Assembly: GCF_002878395.1 (NCBI RefSeq) | Contig: NC_061120.1 | Coordinates: forward strand, 117,085,519-117,149,518 | DNA: 64,000 bases | Source: Capsicum annuum | Taxonomy: Eukaryota > Streptophyta > Magnoliopsida > Solanales > Solanaceae | Direction of reading: 5' to 3' | The notes under the pieces: model-generated | Databases searched by the model: none | What the model was told of the DNA's origin: nothing | The model's input: only the letters and a program-made list of their open reading frames with translations | Part shown: positions 8,333 to 19,481 of the stretch, piece after piece | How positions within the stretch are numbered: position 1 is the stretch's first letter | Layout: every line of letters begins with the position of its first letter | Position numbers and translations under genes: made by a program

Positions 8333-9402
8333 AATGTATGTACAGATTATAAGATTATTCCCATTCCAATATGGGTGACAATTACAGATATGATCACTTA
8401 GCTTAGGTTATACTCCTTGGCAAGAGTATGACACCTCTCCCAATCATGAGGTTTTCCCCATAGGGGAATAAGATGTTGGACTCTATGTTAGCTCACATGG
8501 TTTATGTAGGTTATAAGAACCTTCCTCACAGATAAGCTTCTGATAAAGTATTTTTGCCTAACAGTAAAGACTTTCAGAAAAGAATAACAGAAAAGCTTTT
8601 AGAAAACTAAGTGTAAAGGCTCACAAATTTATTTAGATTATGCTTAACAGAAAGATATTAGCTTTAGATTTTAGCTTTCAGATTTTAAATATAGAAGTGA
8701 GTACTTTTACACTTAGTATGATTTACAGATAGAATATTAATGTAGGTTTTAGAACTAAATATTATGGCTCACTAGATTTATAAAGTATGTTTTGATATTC
8801 ATGATTACAATTTTAGTATTTCAGAGATTCCAGCTTATGCGCGTCATTTACATTTAGCATGCATTATTTTACAAATTATGATGATGAGATAATGTTTTAC
8901 TCATGCATTCACCCGCATGTACTCCGTACATCCTCAAAGTACTAGTCCACATATACGTCTATGTGCTATATTGTCTTATAATATAGGTTCAGGGGCTCAG
9001 TTTCAGAAGTGAGAGTAATTTCAAGCATCTCTATCTACATCCCGACAGTTGGTGAGTCCTCATAGTTTAGGGACTTAGTTATTCAAATTTTCAACTTAGA
9101 CGATTCAGTATTCTTTTCATACAGTTTGAGTCAGCTGGGGGTTTGTCCTAGTGGCTCTCAAGATATTAGTAGTAAAGGCTTGTCAGACTGCTAGTTTGAT
9201 TCGGATTATTTAGTATTGAGCTTTCATACATTATTTTTAGATATTATATACAGACAGTTTTCTGCATATAGTATGACTCTTATGTCTATGTTTCTTTTAT
9301 TATGAGATTTAGACTTAGAAGAAGGAAGACAGGGTTAGCTTAAGGATACTCGTAGTCTTGAGCACCGTGTGATGCCTCAGGACCAGATTTTGGGGCGTTA
9401 CA

Positions 9403-9742
9403 TCGAGTCTATTTTATATATTTTGGTATTGTACAATAGTTAAGAAAGGTAGGGGTTTGTCCCACCCTTAATAAAGTGTATTTTAGACGCTTTGTAGACC
9501 AATGTAAAATTAAGCATGGTAGTGTCTTATCTCTTAGATGTTGTGGCCCCAACGGCTAAGTTTGGTATATATATTTTTGTGCTTGCCCACATGGTTGTTC
9601 TTATCGATGCATTGTATCATATTTGGAAAAACCTTTAGTTATCATATTTGTATTCATGAGATATACAAGTTCATGGGTTGGTGTTCTTGAGCCTTTACGA
9701 CTATGAGTGCTTGTCTGCCCTAATGAGATTTGAGGCATGACA
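9403..9742 (+). repeat. Element F 5' LTR, last 340 bases
   Basis: Matches the end of the 3' LTR, with shared text such as GTAGGGGTTTGTCCC (one base differs) and CAATGTAAAATTAAGCATGG. It ends GAGGCATGACA. Confidence 0.8.
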
Positions 9743-9746
9743 AAAG

Positions 9747-9758
9747 TGGTTTTAGAGC
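9747..9758 (+). promoter_or_regulatory. Degenerate tRNA-iMet primer binding site of element F
   Basis: TGGTTTTAGAGC, four bases after the LTR end, differs at two places from TGGTATCAGAGC, the complement of the plant initiator-Met tRNA 3' end seen intact in element B. Confidence 0.6.
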
Positions 9759-9861
9759 AGGTTGTCTTTTTTCCTTCACATCTTAGATAGTGCAATAGAG
9801 CCCAAGTCATAGGTGAAGTCATATTTAACCATTGATTTTTTTTCTTCTCATTACAGTAAAG

Positions 9862-11150
9862 ATGCCAGTTATAAGAAGGAGTAAGAATATAGGTAAGCAA
9901 GTAGATATGGCTGCTGGAAAAGGGACCAGCAAGTCCCCACCTAGACAAGCTAATCAAAACGAGGCCAAAGCTCAGTTTATATCACAAACTTCTTCTACTC
10001 CCCCATCTCTAGAAGAGCTAAGAATGGGAAAAACAGCATCCACAGAACCACCTATTAATGCTACTGAGCAAGATCTAAGAAATGCTGTGCAATTTCTAGC
10101 TCGTATAGTTGCTGGACAAGATCAAGGGCAAGCTATTCCAACTACAGGTTCTAATGGTGCAGATAGGGCAGCTAGCCTACAGACGCAAGATTTTCTTAAT
10201 TTGGATCCTCCCACATTCACCTGTTCTAATCTTAATAAAGACCCACATGAATTTATTAATCAAATCTAAAGGGCTCTAGCTGTCATGCAAGTATCGGGTA
10301 AAGAGCCAGTTGAGCTAGTAGTATATAGATACAAAGGGGAGGATATATTTTGGTATGAAGACTAAAAATAATCTAGGGGTATCGATGCACCTTCAGCTAG
10401 TTGGAAAGTATTCAAAGAGGCATTTTTTGTCCATTACATTCCATTTGAGATTTAAGAGGCCCGCGCAGATCAGTTCCAAAATCTTTACGAAGGTAATATG
10501 AGTGTGAGGGAGTACAACCTCCTATTTAACTATTTGGCTTGGTATGCTCCTAATATAGTAGCTATTATGGATGATAGAGTTCTTCGATATATGGATAGAT
10601 TTGATCCAAATCTTATTATAGATTGTATATTGCTACCTCGAATAAGTCATGTATATAGCAAGGATATAAGCCTTTGCACAAAAAATAGAGGATCAGAGGC
10701 AAAGAAGAAGAATAGAAAAATTAGGAATAGGGTATCTAAGAGGGCCAGATCTAGGGGCATTTTATGGCATCCCAAGGAGAGTTTAGGCCTTATTTTTCTA
10801 ATAGAACACCTATGCCATTATCTTCTTATTCTGCAGGTAGTGCCCCAACTCAATTTTAAGAGTCCAAGGGTAATCAGTTTAGGGAAAGATGTAAGAGTCA
10901 GAGTTCACGAGCAATGGGGTATCAAGAGCAAGGGATTATAATCCAATTAAGACCTCCCCAGTAGCCATGTAAATAATATAGAAAGCTTCATTTGGGTACA
11001 TATCAATTTGGGAAAAAATGCATGCTTTTGGTGTGGTACGTTGGGGCATATAATGAGAGAATGCTCACAAAGGGGCATGGGTGGTATGGCACGACCTCTT
11101 AGATTATATATTGCATCATCATCATTGGTGCCTTCTTTAGGTGGGGGTGT
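9862..11150 (+). pseudogene. Element F gag (capsid/nucleocapsid), broken
   Basis: Starts MPVIRRSKNIGKQVDM and runs open to a TAA at 10267-10269; the frame then continues with several stops through SGKEPVELVVYRYKGEDIFW and MSVREYNLLFNYLAWYAP, typical of the capsid domain of Del-like gag. A complete CCHC zinc knuckle is found at about 11019-11070 (CFWCGTLGHIMREC). The ORF at 10498-10941 is partly this frame and partly a frameshifted tail. The protein would form the virus-like particle. Confidence 0.75.
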
Positions 11151-11199
11151 ATAACCTATAGGTCGTGGTAGAGGTACTACAAGCGAAGCTAGCTCTAGT

Positions 11200-11650
11200 A
11201 GAGTTCAGAATCATATATATGTTCTAGTAGATCGACTAAATTTAGAGGCTTCTCTAGATGTGGTTATAGGTACATTGTCCATATTTTCACATAATGCATA
11301 TGCATTAATTGATCTAGGTTCTACATTATCATATGTCACTTTATTAGTTGCTGGAAAGTTCAAAAGAACACCGAAATTACTAGTTATGCCATTTGAAGTG
11401 TCTATACTATTGGTAAATCTATTATAGCTAGGAGAGTGTATCGAAACTATGTAATAACTATTTGTGGTCGTGATACAATGGTTGATCTTGTTGAGTTAGA
11501 AATGGAAGATTTTGATGTTATAATGGGCATGGACTGGTTGTCTTCTTGTTATGCCACAGTAGATTCTGAACTAAGATGGTGTATTTCCATTTTGTAAGAG
11601 AGGTAGTCCTTGAATGGATGGGTAATATTGGTTCGCCAAGGTAAATTTAT
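11200..11650 (+). pseudogene. Element F aspartic protease, broken
   Basis: Active-site region AYALIDLGSTLSYVTLLVAG (around 11290-11350), where the family usually has D-P-G-S-T, and the C-terminal block FDVIMGMDWLSSCYATVDS (around 11510-11570) in another frame. At least one frameshift lies between. Confidence 0.7.
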
Positions 11651-11689
11651 TTCTTATTTTAAGTCAAAATGGATAATTTTCAAGGATTA

Positions 11690-12700
11690 CATATATCATC
11701 TAGTTAGAGTGAAGGATATAGATGCAGAGCCACCAACTCTTCAAACTATTCCAGTGGTAAATAAATTTCCCAATGTATTTCCTCAAGATGTTCCAGGTTT
11801 GCCTCCAAAATGAGATGCAGAGTTTGGTATTGATGTGATTCCAGGTACTCAACCAATCTCAATTCCTCTGTATAAAATGGCCTCGGCAGAATTACAGAGT
11901 TGAAAAAGTAATTAAAAGACTTGTTAGAGAAAGAATTCATAAGGCCTAGTTTGTCCCCTTAGGGAGCACTAGTGTTATTTATGCATATGAAAGATGGCTC
12001 ATTGAGAATGTGTATTGACTAACGGCAACTGAATGAGGTGGATATTAAGAATAAATATCCCCTTCCAAGAATTGATGATTTATTTGATTAATTACACGGT
12101 GCCAAGTGTTTCTCAAAGATTGATTTGAGGTTGGGTTATCACCAAGTGAGGGTCAAAGAGAATGATATAACCAAGACGACTTTTTGAACACGATATGGTC
12201 ATTATGAGTTTCTAGTTATGTCCTTAGGGCTAACTAATGTACAAGTATCTTTTATGGATTTGATGAATAGGGTATTCAAGCCATTCTTAGATGTGTTCGT
12301 GATAGTCTTTATAGATGATATTCTAGTTTATTTGAGATCAAAGAAGGACCATGATAGTCACTTATGATAGGTGTTACAGATTCTTCATGATCATAAGTTA
12401 TATCCAAAGTTTTGTAAATGTGAGTTTTGGTTAAAATCTGTGGCATTCTTGGGTCATATTGCATCTAATGAAGGAAAAAAGGTTGATACTCAAAAGATAG
12501 AAGCTGTGAAGAATTGGCCAAGAACTACAACGCCTATGGAGATTCGTAGTTTCCTTAGGTTAGAAGGTTTTTATAGAAGGTTTGTTGAAGTTTATTCTTC
12601 AATTTTTGCACCTTTAACAAAGCTAACACACAAAGCATCCACGTTCCAATGGAATGACGCATGTGAAAGGAGTTTCTAAGATCTGAAGAATAAGTTAACT
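11690..12700 (+). pseudogene. Element F reverse transcriptase, broken
   Basis: Entry block VVNKFPNVFPQDVPGLPPK is followed by stops and frameshifts. The catalytic box appears as [19 protein letters not shown] near 12310-12366, then FCKCEFWLKSVAFLGHIASN and the thumb/connection block SFLRLEGFYRRFVEVYSSIF to about 12679. Confidence 0.8.
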
Positions 12701-13130
12701 TCTACACCTGTATTAGCATTTCTAGAAGGCATAGAAGGGTATGCAGTGTATTGTGATGCTTCAAGAATTTGCTTAGAAAGTGTGTTTATGAATCATGGTA
12801 AAGTAATAACATATGCCTCAAGACAATTGCGGATATATTAGAAAAATTATCCTACACATGATCTTTAGCTAGCAGCAGTTATATTTGCTTTAAAGATATG
12901 GCACCAATACGTGTATGGGATTTATGTTGACATATATATTGACCATAAGAGTTTGCAATATATCTTTAATCAGAATGACCTAAATTTGAGATAGCGAAGG
13001 TGGCTTGAACTATTAAAAATTTTTTATGTCGATATCTTGTATCATTTGAAAAAGCAAATGTAGTAGCTAATGCGTTAAGTCATATGGATATGGTGAGCAC
13101 TTATGGACAGTCTACGGAAAGACAAGGGAT
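12700..13130 (+). pseudogene. Element F RNase H, broken
   Basis: Contains GYAVYCDASRICLESVFMN (first catalytic Asp), YASRQLR-like sequence near 12815, and an end corresponding to the NVVADALSR block near 13060, all with stop codons. Confidence 0.65.
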
Positions 13131-14230
13131 GACTAAAGATCTACACCAACTATCCAACTTTAGGGTTTGACTTCTTGAAACTCTAGATAAGGGGCTTATT
13201 ATGCATAATCTTCATTAGTAGCTAAAGTGAAATAGAAGTAGTATGCAGATCCTATTCTATTACAACTTAAGGAGAATGTACAATGGGTATGACAAAGGCA
13301 TTTGAGCTTATGCAAGAGGGAGTACTTTGGTGCCAAAATAGATTATGCGTGCCTAATGTAGATAGGCTAAGAAGAGAATTATGATAGAGGCACATCATTC
13401 AAGGTATTCTATCCATATGGGGTCAACTAAAATGTATCATGATTTGAAAGAAATGTATTGGTGGGGTGACATAAAGAAGAACATTTAAAAATTTATAGCC
13501 CAATATCCAAATTGTCAAAGAGTTAAAGTAGAGCATCAAAACTCTGGGGGTTATTGTAATGTATAGATCATCCAATCTGGAAGTGGGAAATGATCAACAT
13601 GGATTTCATCACTAGTTTTCCTTTCACATCTCAAAAATTTGATTCCATATGGGTAATAGTTGATAGACTTACCAAATTAGCACACTTCCTACCGGTTAGG
13701 ACTACTTACACAGTTGAAGAGTATGCAAAATTGTATATCAAAGAGATAGTTTGGCTTTACGGAGTACCAATCTCAATTATATCAAAAAGGGGAGCTCAAT
13801 TTACTACAAACTTTTGGAAGTCTTTTAAGAGAAATTTGGGAACACAAGTGAATTTAGTATAGCTTTCACCCTGAAACAGAGGGACAAGAAGAATGTACTA
13901 TTCAAACACTTAAAGATATGCTACAAGCTTGTGTATTGGACTTTAAAGGTAGTTGGGATGATCATTTACCTCTCATCGAGTGCCTATAATAATAGCTATT
14001 ATTCAAGCATGAAAATGGAACCGTATAAAGCTTTGTGTGGAAGAAAGTGTAGATCACCAATTGGATGGTTTAAAGTGGGTGAAGCTGCCTTGTTTAAGCC
14101 AGATCTTATTCATCAAGCTATGGAAATGGTTAAAGTATTGAAAAATGGCTAGAAATAGCCCAAAGTTGACACAAGTCATATGCAGATGTTAGAAGAAGGG
14201 GGCTAGAGTTTGCTATAGGCGATTGGGTAT
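13130..14230 (+). pseudogene. Element F integrase, broken, catalytic residue lost
   Basis: The zinc finger is visible as AHHSRYSIHMGSTKMYHDL and QYPNCQRVKVEHQ, in which the first Cys of the CC pair reads Tyr. The core ORF 13590-13862 has IWVIVDRLTKLAHFLPV (first Asp) but IISKRGAQFTTNFW where SDRGxQF is expected, so the second catalytic Asp is replaced by Lys. The Glu block follows as [17 protein letters not shown] in another frame, then KALCGRKCRSPIGWFKVGEA. Confidence 0.8.
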
Positions 14231-14670
14231 TCTTAAAGGTGTCACCATTGAAAGGGGTAATGAGATTTGTTAAAAAGGAGAAACTATGTCCATGTTATAT
14301 AGGCCCATATAAGATTATTCAGAGATTTGGCCAATTTGCTTATGATTTAGATCTATCCTAAGAGCTCTCAACAGTTTATCCAATATTTCACATCTCAATG
14401 CTTCAAAAGTGTATCGGAGATCCATCTTATATTACTCCTACTAAAGATGTACAATTTACGAAAGATCTCACCTATAAAGAAATACCTATTGCTTTTCTAG
14501 ATTAGCAACTTAAGAAATTAAGGAATAAAGAAATAACTTCTGTAAAAATACTTTGGAGAAACCAACCAGTAGAAGAGATCACATGGGAAGCTGAAGAAGT
14601 GATGAAATCCAAGTACCCCCATTTATTCGAATACAAGGAGCAATTGCAAGATGCTGAATTAGAGCAATAA
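14230..14670 (+). pseudogene. Element F integrase C-terminus and chromodomain
   Basis: Reads SPLKGVMRF, YIGPYKIIQRFGQFAYDLDL, then YKEIPIAFLD, a stop, QLKKLRNKEITSVKILWRNQ and EEITWEAEEVMKSKYPHLF, ending in TAA at about 14670. This is the best preserved chromodomain tail in the window. Confidence 0.75.
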
Positions 14671-14788
14671 CAAGTAAGTATAATATATAAGTACTATGTG
14701 ATGACAAGAATAATAAACTTAGGCTTGAACTTGTTTTGGTTGGACAGTTACACTAACATTTGAGAACGAATGTTCCCTGGGGGGAGGA
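14671..14788 (+). other. Element F 3' UTR and polypurine tract
   Basis: Short non-coding stretch ending in the purine run GGGGGGAGGA immediately before the 3' LTR. Confidence 0.7.
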
Positions 14789-15287
14789 TGTAACACCCTG
14801 TATTTAGTATGTACTTGTTCTATTTATGTGGAACTTGGTATAGCTTTGTGGTATAGGTAATGGACAAGATTTTTTATATAGGTATGGATGGTGTAGATGG
14901 AGTTCTAGATACTGCCCGTACGTTTTAGTGCGACGCAACCAAGTTAACATCGATACAATAATTTAACTTGAAATAGTAAGCCAGTATTTAAATTTAAACT
15001 TTAAAGTGACCAAGTATATACGAGTTTTAAGTTAGATTGAAGGGATTAAAAATTGTAAATAGAGTAATTTGTTGAGGTTCTTGCTTGACTTAACTAAGCT
15101 ATAAGGTGGATAGCCTACTTGAGTTACATGAGCCAAGTTAATGGACCAAGTCCATGGATCAGATTTGGGCCTTTATTAGTATACTTATTTGGACCCAAAT
15201 TAAGTAAAAGAAAAAAAAAATAGAGAAAAGGCCCAATACTTAAATCTGCCAAGGCCCAATTTAATTGAGTCCAACTAAGAATTTAGC

Positions 15288-15355
15288 AAGTAGGTGTATC
15301 ACCTACTTTGAAATTTTGATTAGCTTGAACCCTTAAGTAGGTGCATCACCTACTT
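15288..15355. repeat. Two copies of a 21-bp perfect hairpin in element F LTR
   Basis: AAGTAGGTG-N3-CACCTACTT occurs at 15288-15308 and again at 15335-15355, with loops TAT and CAT... differing only in one base. Each copy can fold into a nine-pair stem. They lie about 150 bases before the AACCCTAA motif. Confidence 0.9.
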
Positions 15356-15504
15356 GGATTGATTTGTGGCTAAAAATAGGGTCAATAAGGGAGGTTCTAG
15401 AGGGATCAATATAAAGCAACATAGGTGGTCTTTTTACTCATTTTAAACATAATATCCACCCTTTTAATTCCAGCTTTCTCCCCTTTCTATCAAGGATAAG
15501 AACC

Positions 15505-15531
15505 ACAACCCTAAAAATCCCTTCTAGGGTT
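15505..15531. promoter_or_regulatory. Telo-box pair in element F LTR
   Basis: CAACCCTAA at about 15506 and TAGGGTT at 15525-15531 face each other, 150-170 bases after the hairpins, in the leader-like part of the LTR. Confidence 0.45.
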
Positions 15532-17641
15532 CTTAAAGAAACCCTCATCTTTGCAAGCCAAGGTAAGTAAAAACACTTAAGGTTTAGCTTAATTATTGCA
15601 TGGAAGATTAGGAAAACATACTTCAGTTCTTAATTATAAATACATGGCCGAATGTAGAGCAAGCTGCCTGCTCACTTTTCGTTGTTATTAAGAGACTTCT
15701 CTTTGCTTCTTTGGTTTAATGTGTGAAGAAAAGTTCAAGTTCTTGAAGAGTTGAAGTTAAAAGGATAAGCTACAAAAAATTGAGGTAAGGTGACTGCTCC
15801 ATTTTGTCCTTCTTATGTATGAGTATGGTTAAAGAATTATGGATGTGTTGTTATTAAAGAAATCAAGGGATGGTGAGTTTAATAATTGATTGCTACGATA
15901 AAAAGAATTTGGGGCTATTTTGTGGACTGTTTTATGTGTATATGTTAGGGGCTACCAAATTGATGTTGGAGAAAGATGTGACTAGTTCGTATTGAAAAAT
16001 AGAAGAAAGGTGCGGTGCAACACCACCGAACTAATAATTGCATATATTGTTAATAATTCTATTTTTATACTGTTTGGAGGGTGTAATGAACAAAGTTGTT
16101 TTGGGGGATCTTAAAAGTATCTGTATGGTATATGGCATGTAATTGGAGGATAAAAGGGGTTAAAATAACACCTTTGATTGATAAATTAAGTGCTTACCGT
16201 TCAGCTACTATTTTGGAAAAGTTAAATAGCCTAGTGTGTTATCTAGTAACTAATACTAGTTTTACCATATACTTTATTATAGATAAATAATCCTAAAGGC
16301 AGGAAGTTAATTGAGTTGTCATTGGAGTTATAAAACCAGGTATGTAAGTCTACTCTATGTCGTATTCTGTGGCATAAAATCCAACACTTGTGGTACAGAG
16401 TAAGCTTCTAAAGCTTTCCCATAGTAAATGATACCTAGTGGCAGATCATGATCTCCTATCTAGATAACGACCTTGCTCCCACTCCCTAATGTGTTAAAAT
16501 ACCTCACCAGATACTTATAATCAAGTCTATATTTTTACATTCACTAGCAAGTCTCAAAAGTTCTTATTTAAGTCAAATAACACCCATATGTTATTTTCAG
16601 CTCCTAAATATTTCATTCGCATACAATTTGCTCCATATTTCTTTGTCATGGAATTAAGTGTTTATTCACATATCTCTTATTGATAGATTATTGTTCAAAG
16701 GTACCAAAATGTTATTACCACCAAAGTAATAATCTTAAAGCCTAAATAAACTATATAATGTAAATCTTAATTGAATAGGTGGCAAATCAGGGTCATAAGC
16801 TTATCATAGGCCAATCCTGATACCTTTATATGTGGGTGGAATCTCAGAGGAAAAACCCTAGTATGGGATAATCCTAATCTATTTATATATAGGTGGCAGC
16901 TCAGGGGCATAAGACTAGTATGTACCGATCCCAATTTGTGTGTTTACCACTGATCAATTAGATATTTGCATTATATGGATTACAAAGATTATGAAGTAAT
17001 AAGGGTAAAATGAAGAAAATAATATAATGTACCTGATCCCACAAATATATATATATATAAAGGTGGTCTACTATCACTATTTATACACTTGTATCTGATT
17101 TTTATTGAGCTCTTGTATCGTGTGTAGTTACCTTCAACCTTACATATTCAGTACATAATTTCATATTGACGTCCCTTATGGGGGGCCTGTATTTCATGCT
17201 CTAGGTACAGTTGCTTCAGCTAATACACCTTGCTAGTAGGACCACAGGATATCCATTGACTATTGTGAGCTCCAGGTTGATTTAGGGATTTACGAGTCTA
17301 TTTTATATATTTTGGTATCGTACAGTAGTTAAGGGTAATGTAGGGGTTTGTCCCGACCTTAACTAAGTGACTATGTATCTTTTAGAGGCTTTGTAGTCCA
17401 ATGTAAAATTAAGCATGGTAGTATCTTGTCTCTTAGATATTATGGCCCCAACGGCCAAGTCTTGTAGATATAATTTTATGCTTACCCATGTGGTTGTTCT
17501 CATTAATGCATTGTATCATATTTGGCAGAATCTTTGGTTATTATATTTATATGCATGAGATGTACAGGGTCATAGGTTGGTGCTCTTAGGCCTTTACGGC
17601 TTTGGGTGCCTGTCCGCTTTAGTGGGATTTGAGATGTGATA

Positions 17642-19481
17642 TTTGGGTACCCTTAGCGCCTATATTTTGTAGTGATTTTGTGGATTAGCCATTTTTCACT
17701 TTTAGATTTTTATTTTTCTTTTGATATTGATGTTGGACGAGCCTTTACCTATATTATATTGAGTGATGACATTTTTTAGAAAAAACCATCATGTTGAGGT
17801 ATTAGCGTTATAGATGCAGGAGAAGTCTGAATACCCATAACATTCAAAATTGGGATTGACATCGCAACTATGGTAAAGTTTGAGTAGTCATAAGTATCCC
17901 CGTCATTAGATCCCAATTTGAAATTGTGGCTTACTTGGTGCTACCGATAGTTAATCTTGCATGGTAAAGTTTAAAATAAGCATCCCTCTTCGTCAAAATT
18001 TTTTTTAGTGAGAACATCAAGGGCATGGAATTGAATGGTTTTGTAACAATGCTTTGCCTATTTTTGTGACTCCAAATTCTTTAGTTGGTTGTAATGTGAT
18101 AAATTTCTCATTTATTTCTTCAGTAGGAAATGCAATTGATCCTTTAGAATAAGTTTGGATTCCATGTCGGGTGAGCAATAATCGAATGATTCTTGTTCTT
18201 ACTTATGTCATATAGAACTTGCCCTGTTGATCTTTCAAAGCTAATTTGATTATGCATAGTTGGAGAAATGATCTTAGGTTGTCTTTGTGATTGTTCAATG
18301 CCACTTTAGCCTAAAAATACCACCCATGTATGAATGATATCCTTAGTCACTCATTTTGAGCCTATTAGTCTTTCTTTGGCAACCATGTCACAAGCCTCAA
18401 ATTATTTGAAAGTTATCTCTCGTTTGAACCCTTACCTCCTTGAACTTAAAATTGTCAACTTGAGGATAAAAGCTAAAGTTGGGAGTGTAGTGGACCTTGG
18501 AAGAGGTGATCATGGCCTTGTTCTTTTAAATGAGTGCCTAAAGCAAACCAATGATAAGAAATAAAGAAATAAAAGAAAGATAAAAACATGTGATTCTAAT
18601 AAAGAAAGAAATAAAACAAGAATGCTTTCAAATGATGGGTGAAATAAGGTGAAAAAGGTAGGCACAAGTGTGATTTAGAAATAATAGAGTGGCCAATGAT
18701 CCAAGTTTGATATAGTGTTAGGTGGAGTTTAATGAGGGTATGATCTAATCATTTTTATCCCAACTACTTATTCTACCCTTTCTTGAGCCTACATTACAAG
18801 CTTGAAAAAGTCCTTTGGGATCTCCAACTAAGTGTTTTGAGTTAGTAGCAATCAAAAATAAGGGCAATCATATGGTATGATACTTGTGTACATTTATAAG
18901 TCTTTGTGAGTGTGAGTGCTTGCACATTCGTCACTTATTACATGTTAAAATTTGGTGTCTTGGGACTTTATTTTACGAGGAGTCATGTAGAATAAGATAG
19001 AATGGCAAAGTTGACATTTTCTGAAAGCAAGACAAAGGAGCATTTTTGATTTACTATTGATGGAGAGTCATTTCTAGAGAATTGGTTGTTGTTGCTTGAT
19101 TATTCTTCAAATTTCTTTCCATTCTTGAAAAAGGTGATTGAATTTGAGGGGAGTTGTATTGTTAGTGATTTTCATGCTTGTTGACTAATTGTTAGTGCTA
19201 ATCAAGTTTAAAATTATGGTGGCTAGTGTTGCTTGAGTACAATCAAAGTCTTTAAGTTGGGGGTGTTGATGAGTGCAAAGTTTTCCACATATTTATATCT
19301 CATTTCTTGCATAATATAGTGAGCTAATTGAATATATGAGACTAGTTTTGTTTAAAATTAACTAATTTCCAATATTTGTGATCTTACGTGGAAATCCGAT
19401 GAAAAAAGAGCAAAGGCAAAGCTGGAAGGGAAGGAAAGTGAACAAAAAGGGACAAAGTCTGAAGATAGGCCCCAAGATATA
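17642..19481 (+). mobile_element. Element G: Athila/Tat-like 3' region and start of its LTR
   Basis: From about 17780 to 19260 this aligns, allowing many changes, with 37490-39090 and with the reverse complement of 62440-63725, the 3' untranslated region of an Athila-like element. At 19243-19263 the run AAAGTCTTTAAGTTGGGGG leads into TGTTGATGAG, the LTR start also seen at 62437 (minus). The LTR is cut at 19481 by element C. The ORF at 18334-18564 is in this non-coding region and is not supported as a gene. Confidence 0.7.

Larger units (their letters stand above)
4599..9402 (+). mobile_element. Element A: 5'-truncated Del/Tekay-like Ty3/gypsy element
   Basis: Starts abruptly at the end of reverse transcriptase (LTQKKVKFQWSDSCEKSF), continues through RNase H, integrase and chromodomain, and ends in a complete 3' LTR (6879-9402). 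Sequence and domains closely parallel element B at 31900-36550. The 5' LTR, gag and most of the RT are absent; the pararetrovirus abuts at the break. The 3' end is inserted in the 5' LTR of element F. Confidence 0.85.
6879..9402 (+). repeat. Element A 3' LTR (about 2.5 kb)
   Basis: Begins TGTATACCCCATAC directly after the polypurine tract and ends GGGGCGTTACA. It aligns along its length with the LTRs of element B. From 7086 to 7350 there is a cluster of CpG-rich motifs, among them the palindrome CTATCGCGATAG (7323-7334), and at 7507-7514 a telo-box AAACCCTA at the head of a leader-like stretch. Two exact tandem duplications (8075-8108 and 8287-8332) are absent from B. It would carry promoter and polyadenylation signals. 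Confidence 0.8.
9403..17641 (+). mobile_element. Element F: Del/Tekay-like Ty3/gypsy element with truncated 5' LTR
   Basis: A 5' LTR tail (9403-9742), a degenerate primer site, gag-pol remains in the order gag, protease, RT, RNase H, integrase, chromodomain, and a full 3' LTR (14789-17641). The tail at 9403-9742 aligns with 17291-17641 of the 3' LTR. Element A interrupts the 5' LTR at the point matching 17290. Confidence 0.85.
14789..17641 (+). repeat. Element F 3' LTR (about 2.85 kb)
   Basis: Begins TGTAACACCCTG after the polypurine tract and ends where the 5' copy ends (GGGATTTGAGATGTGATA against GAGATTTGAGGCATGACA). It holds two copies of a perfect inverted repeat (15288-15308 and 15335-15355) and telo-box-like motifs in both directions (15505-15531). 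The ORF at 16096-16290 is chance and not a gene. Confidence 0.8.

Noticed and set aside
9601..9957. Minus-strand ORF of 118 codons
   Set aside because: It overlaps the LTR end, primer site and gag start of element F on the opposite strand and has no recognised motif.
17045..17062. TATATA tract as a promoter
   Set aside because: A simple AT repeat in the late part of the element F LTR, downstream of the leader-like region; no further support.
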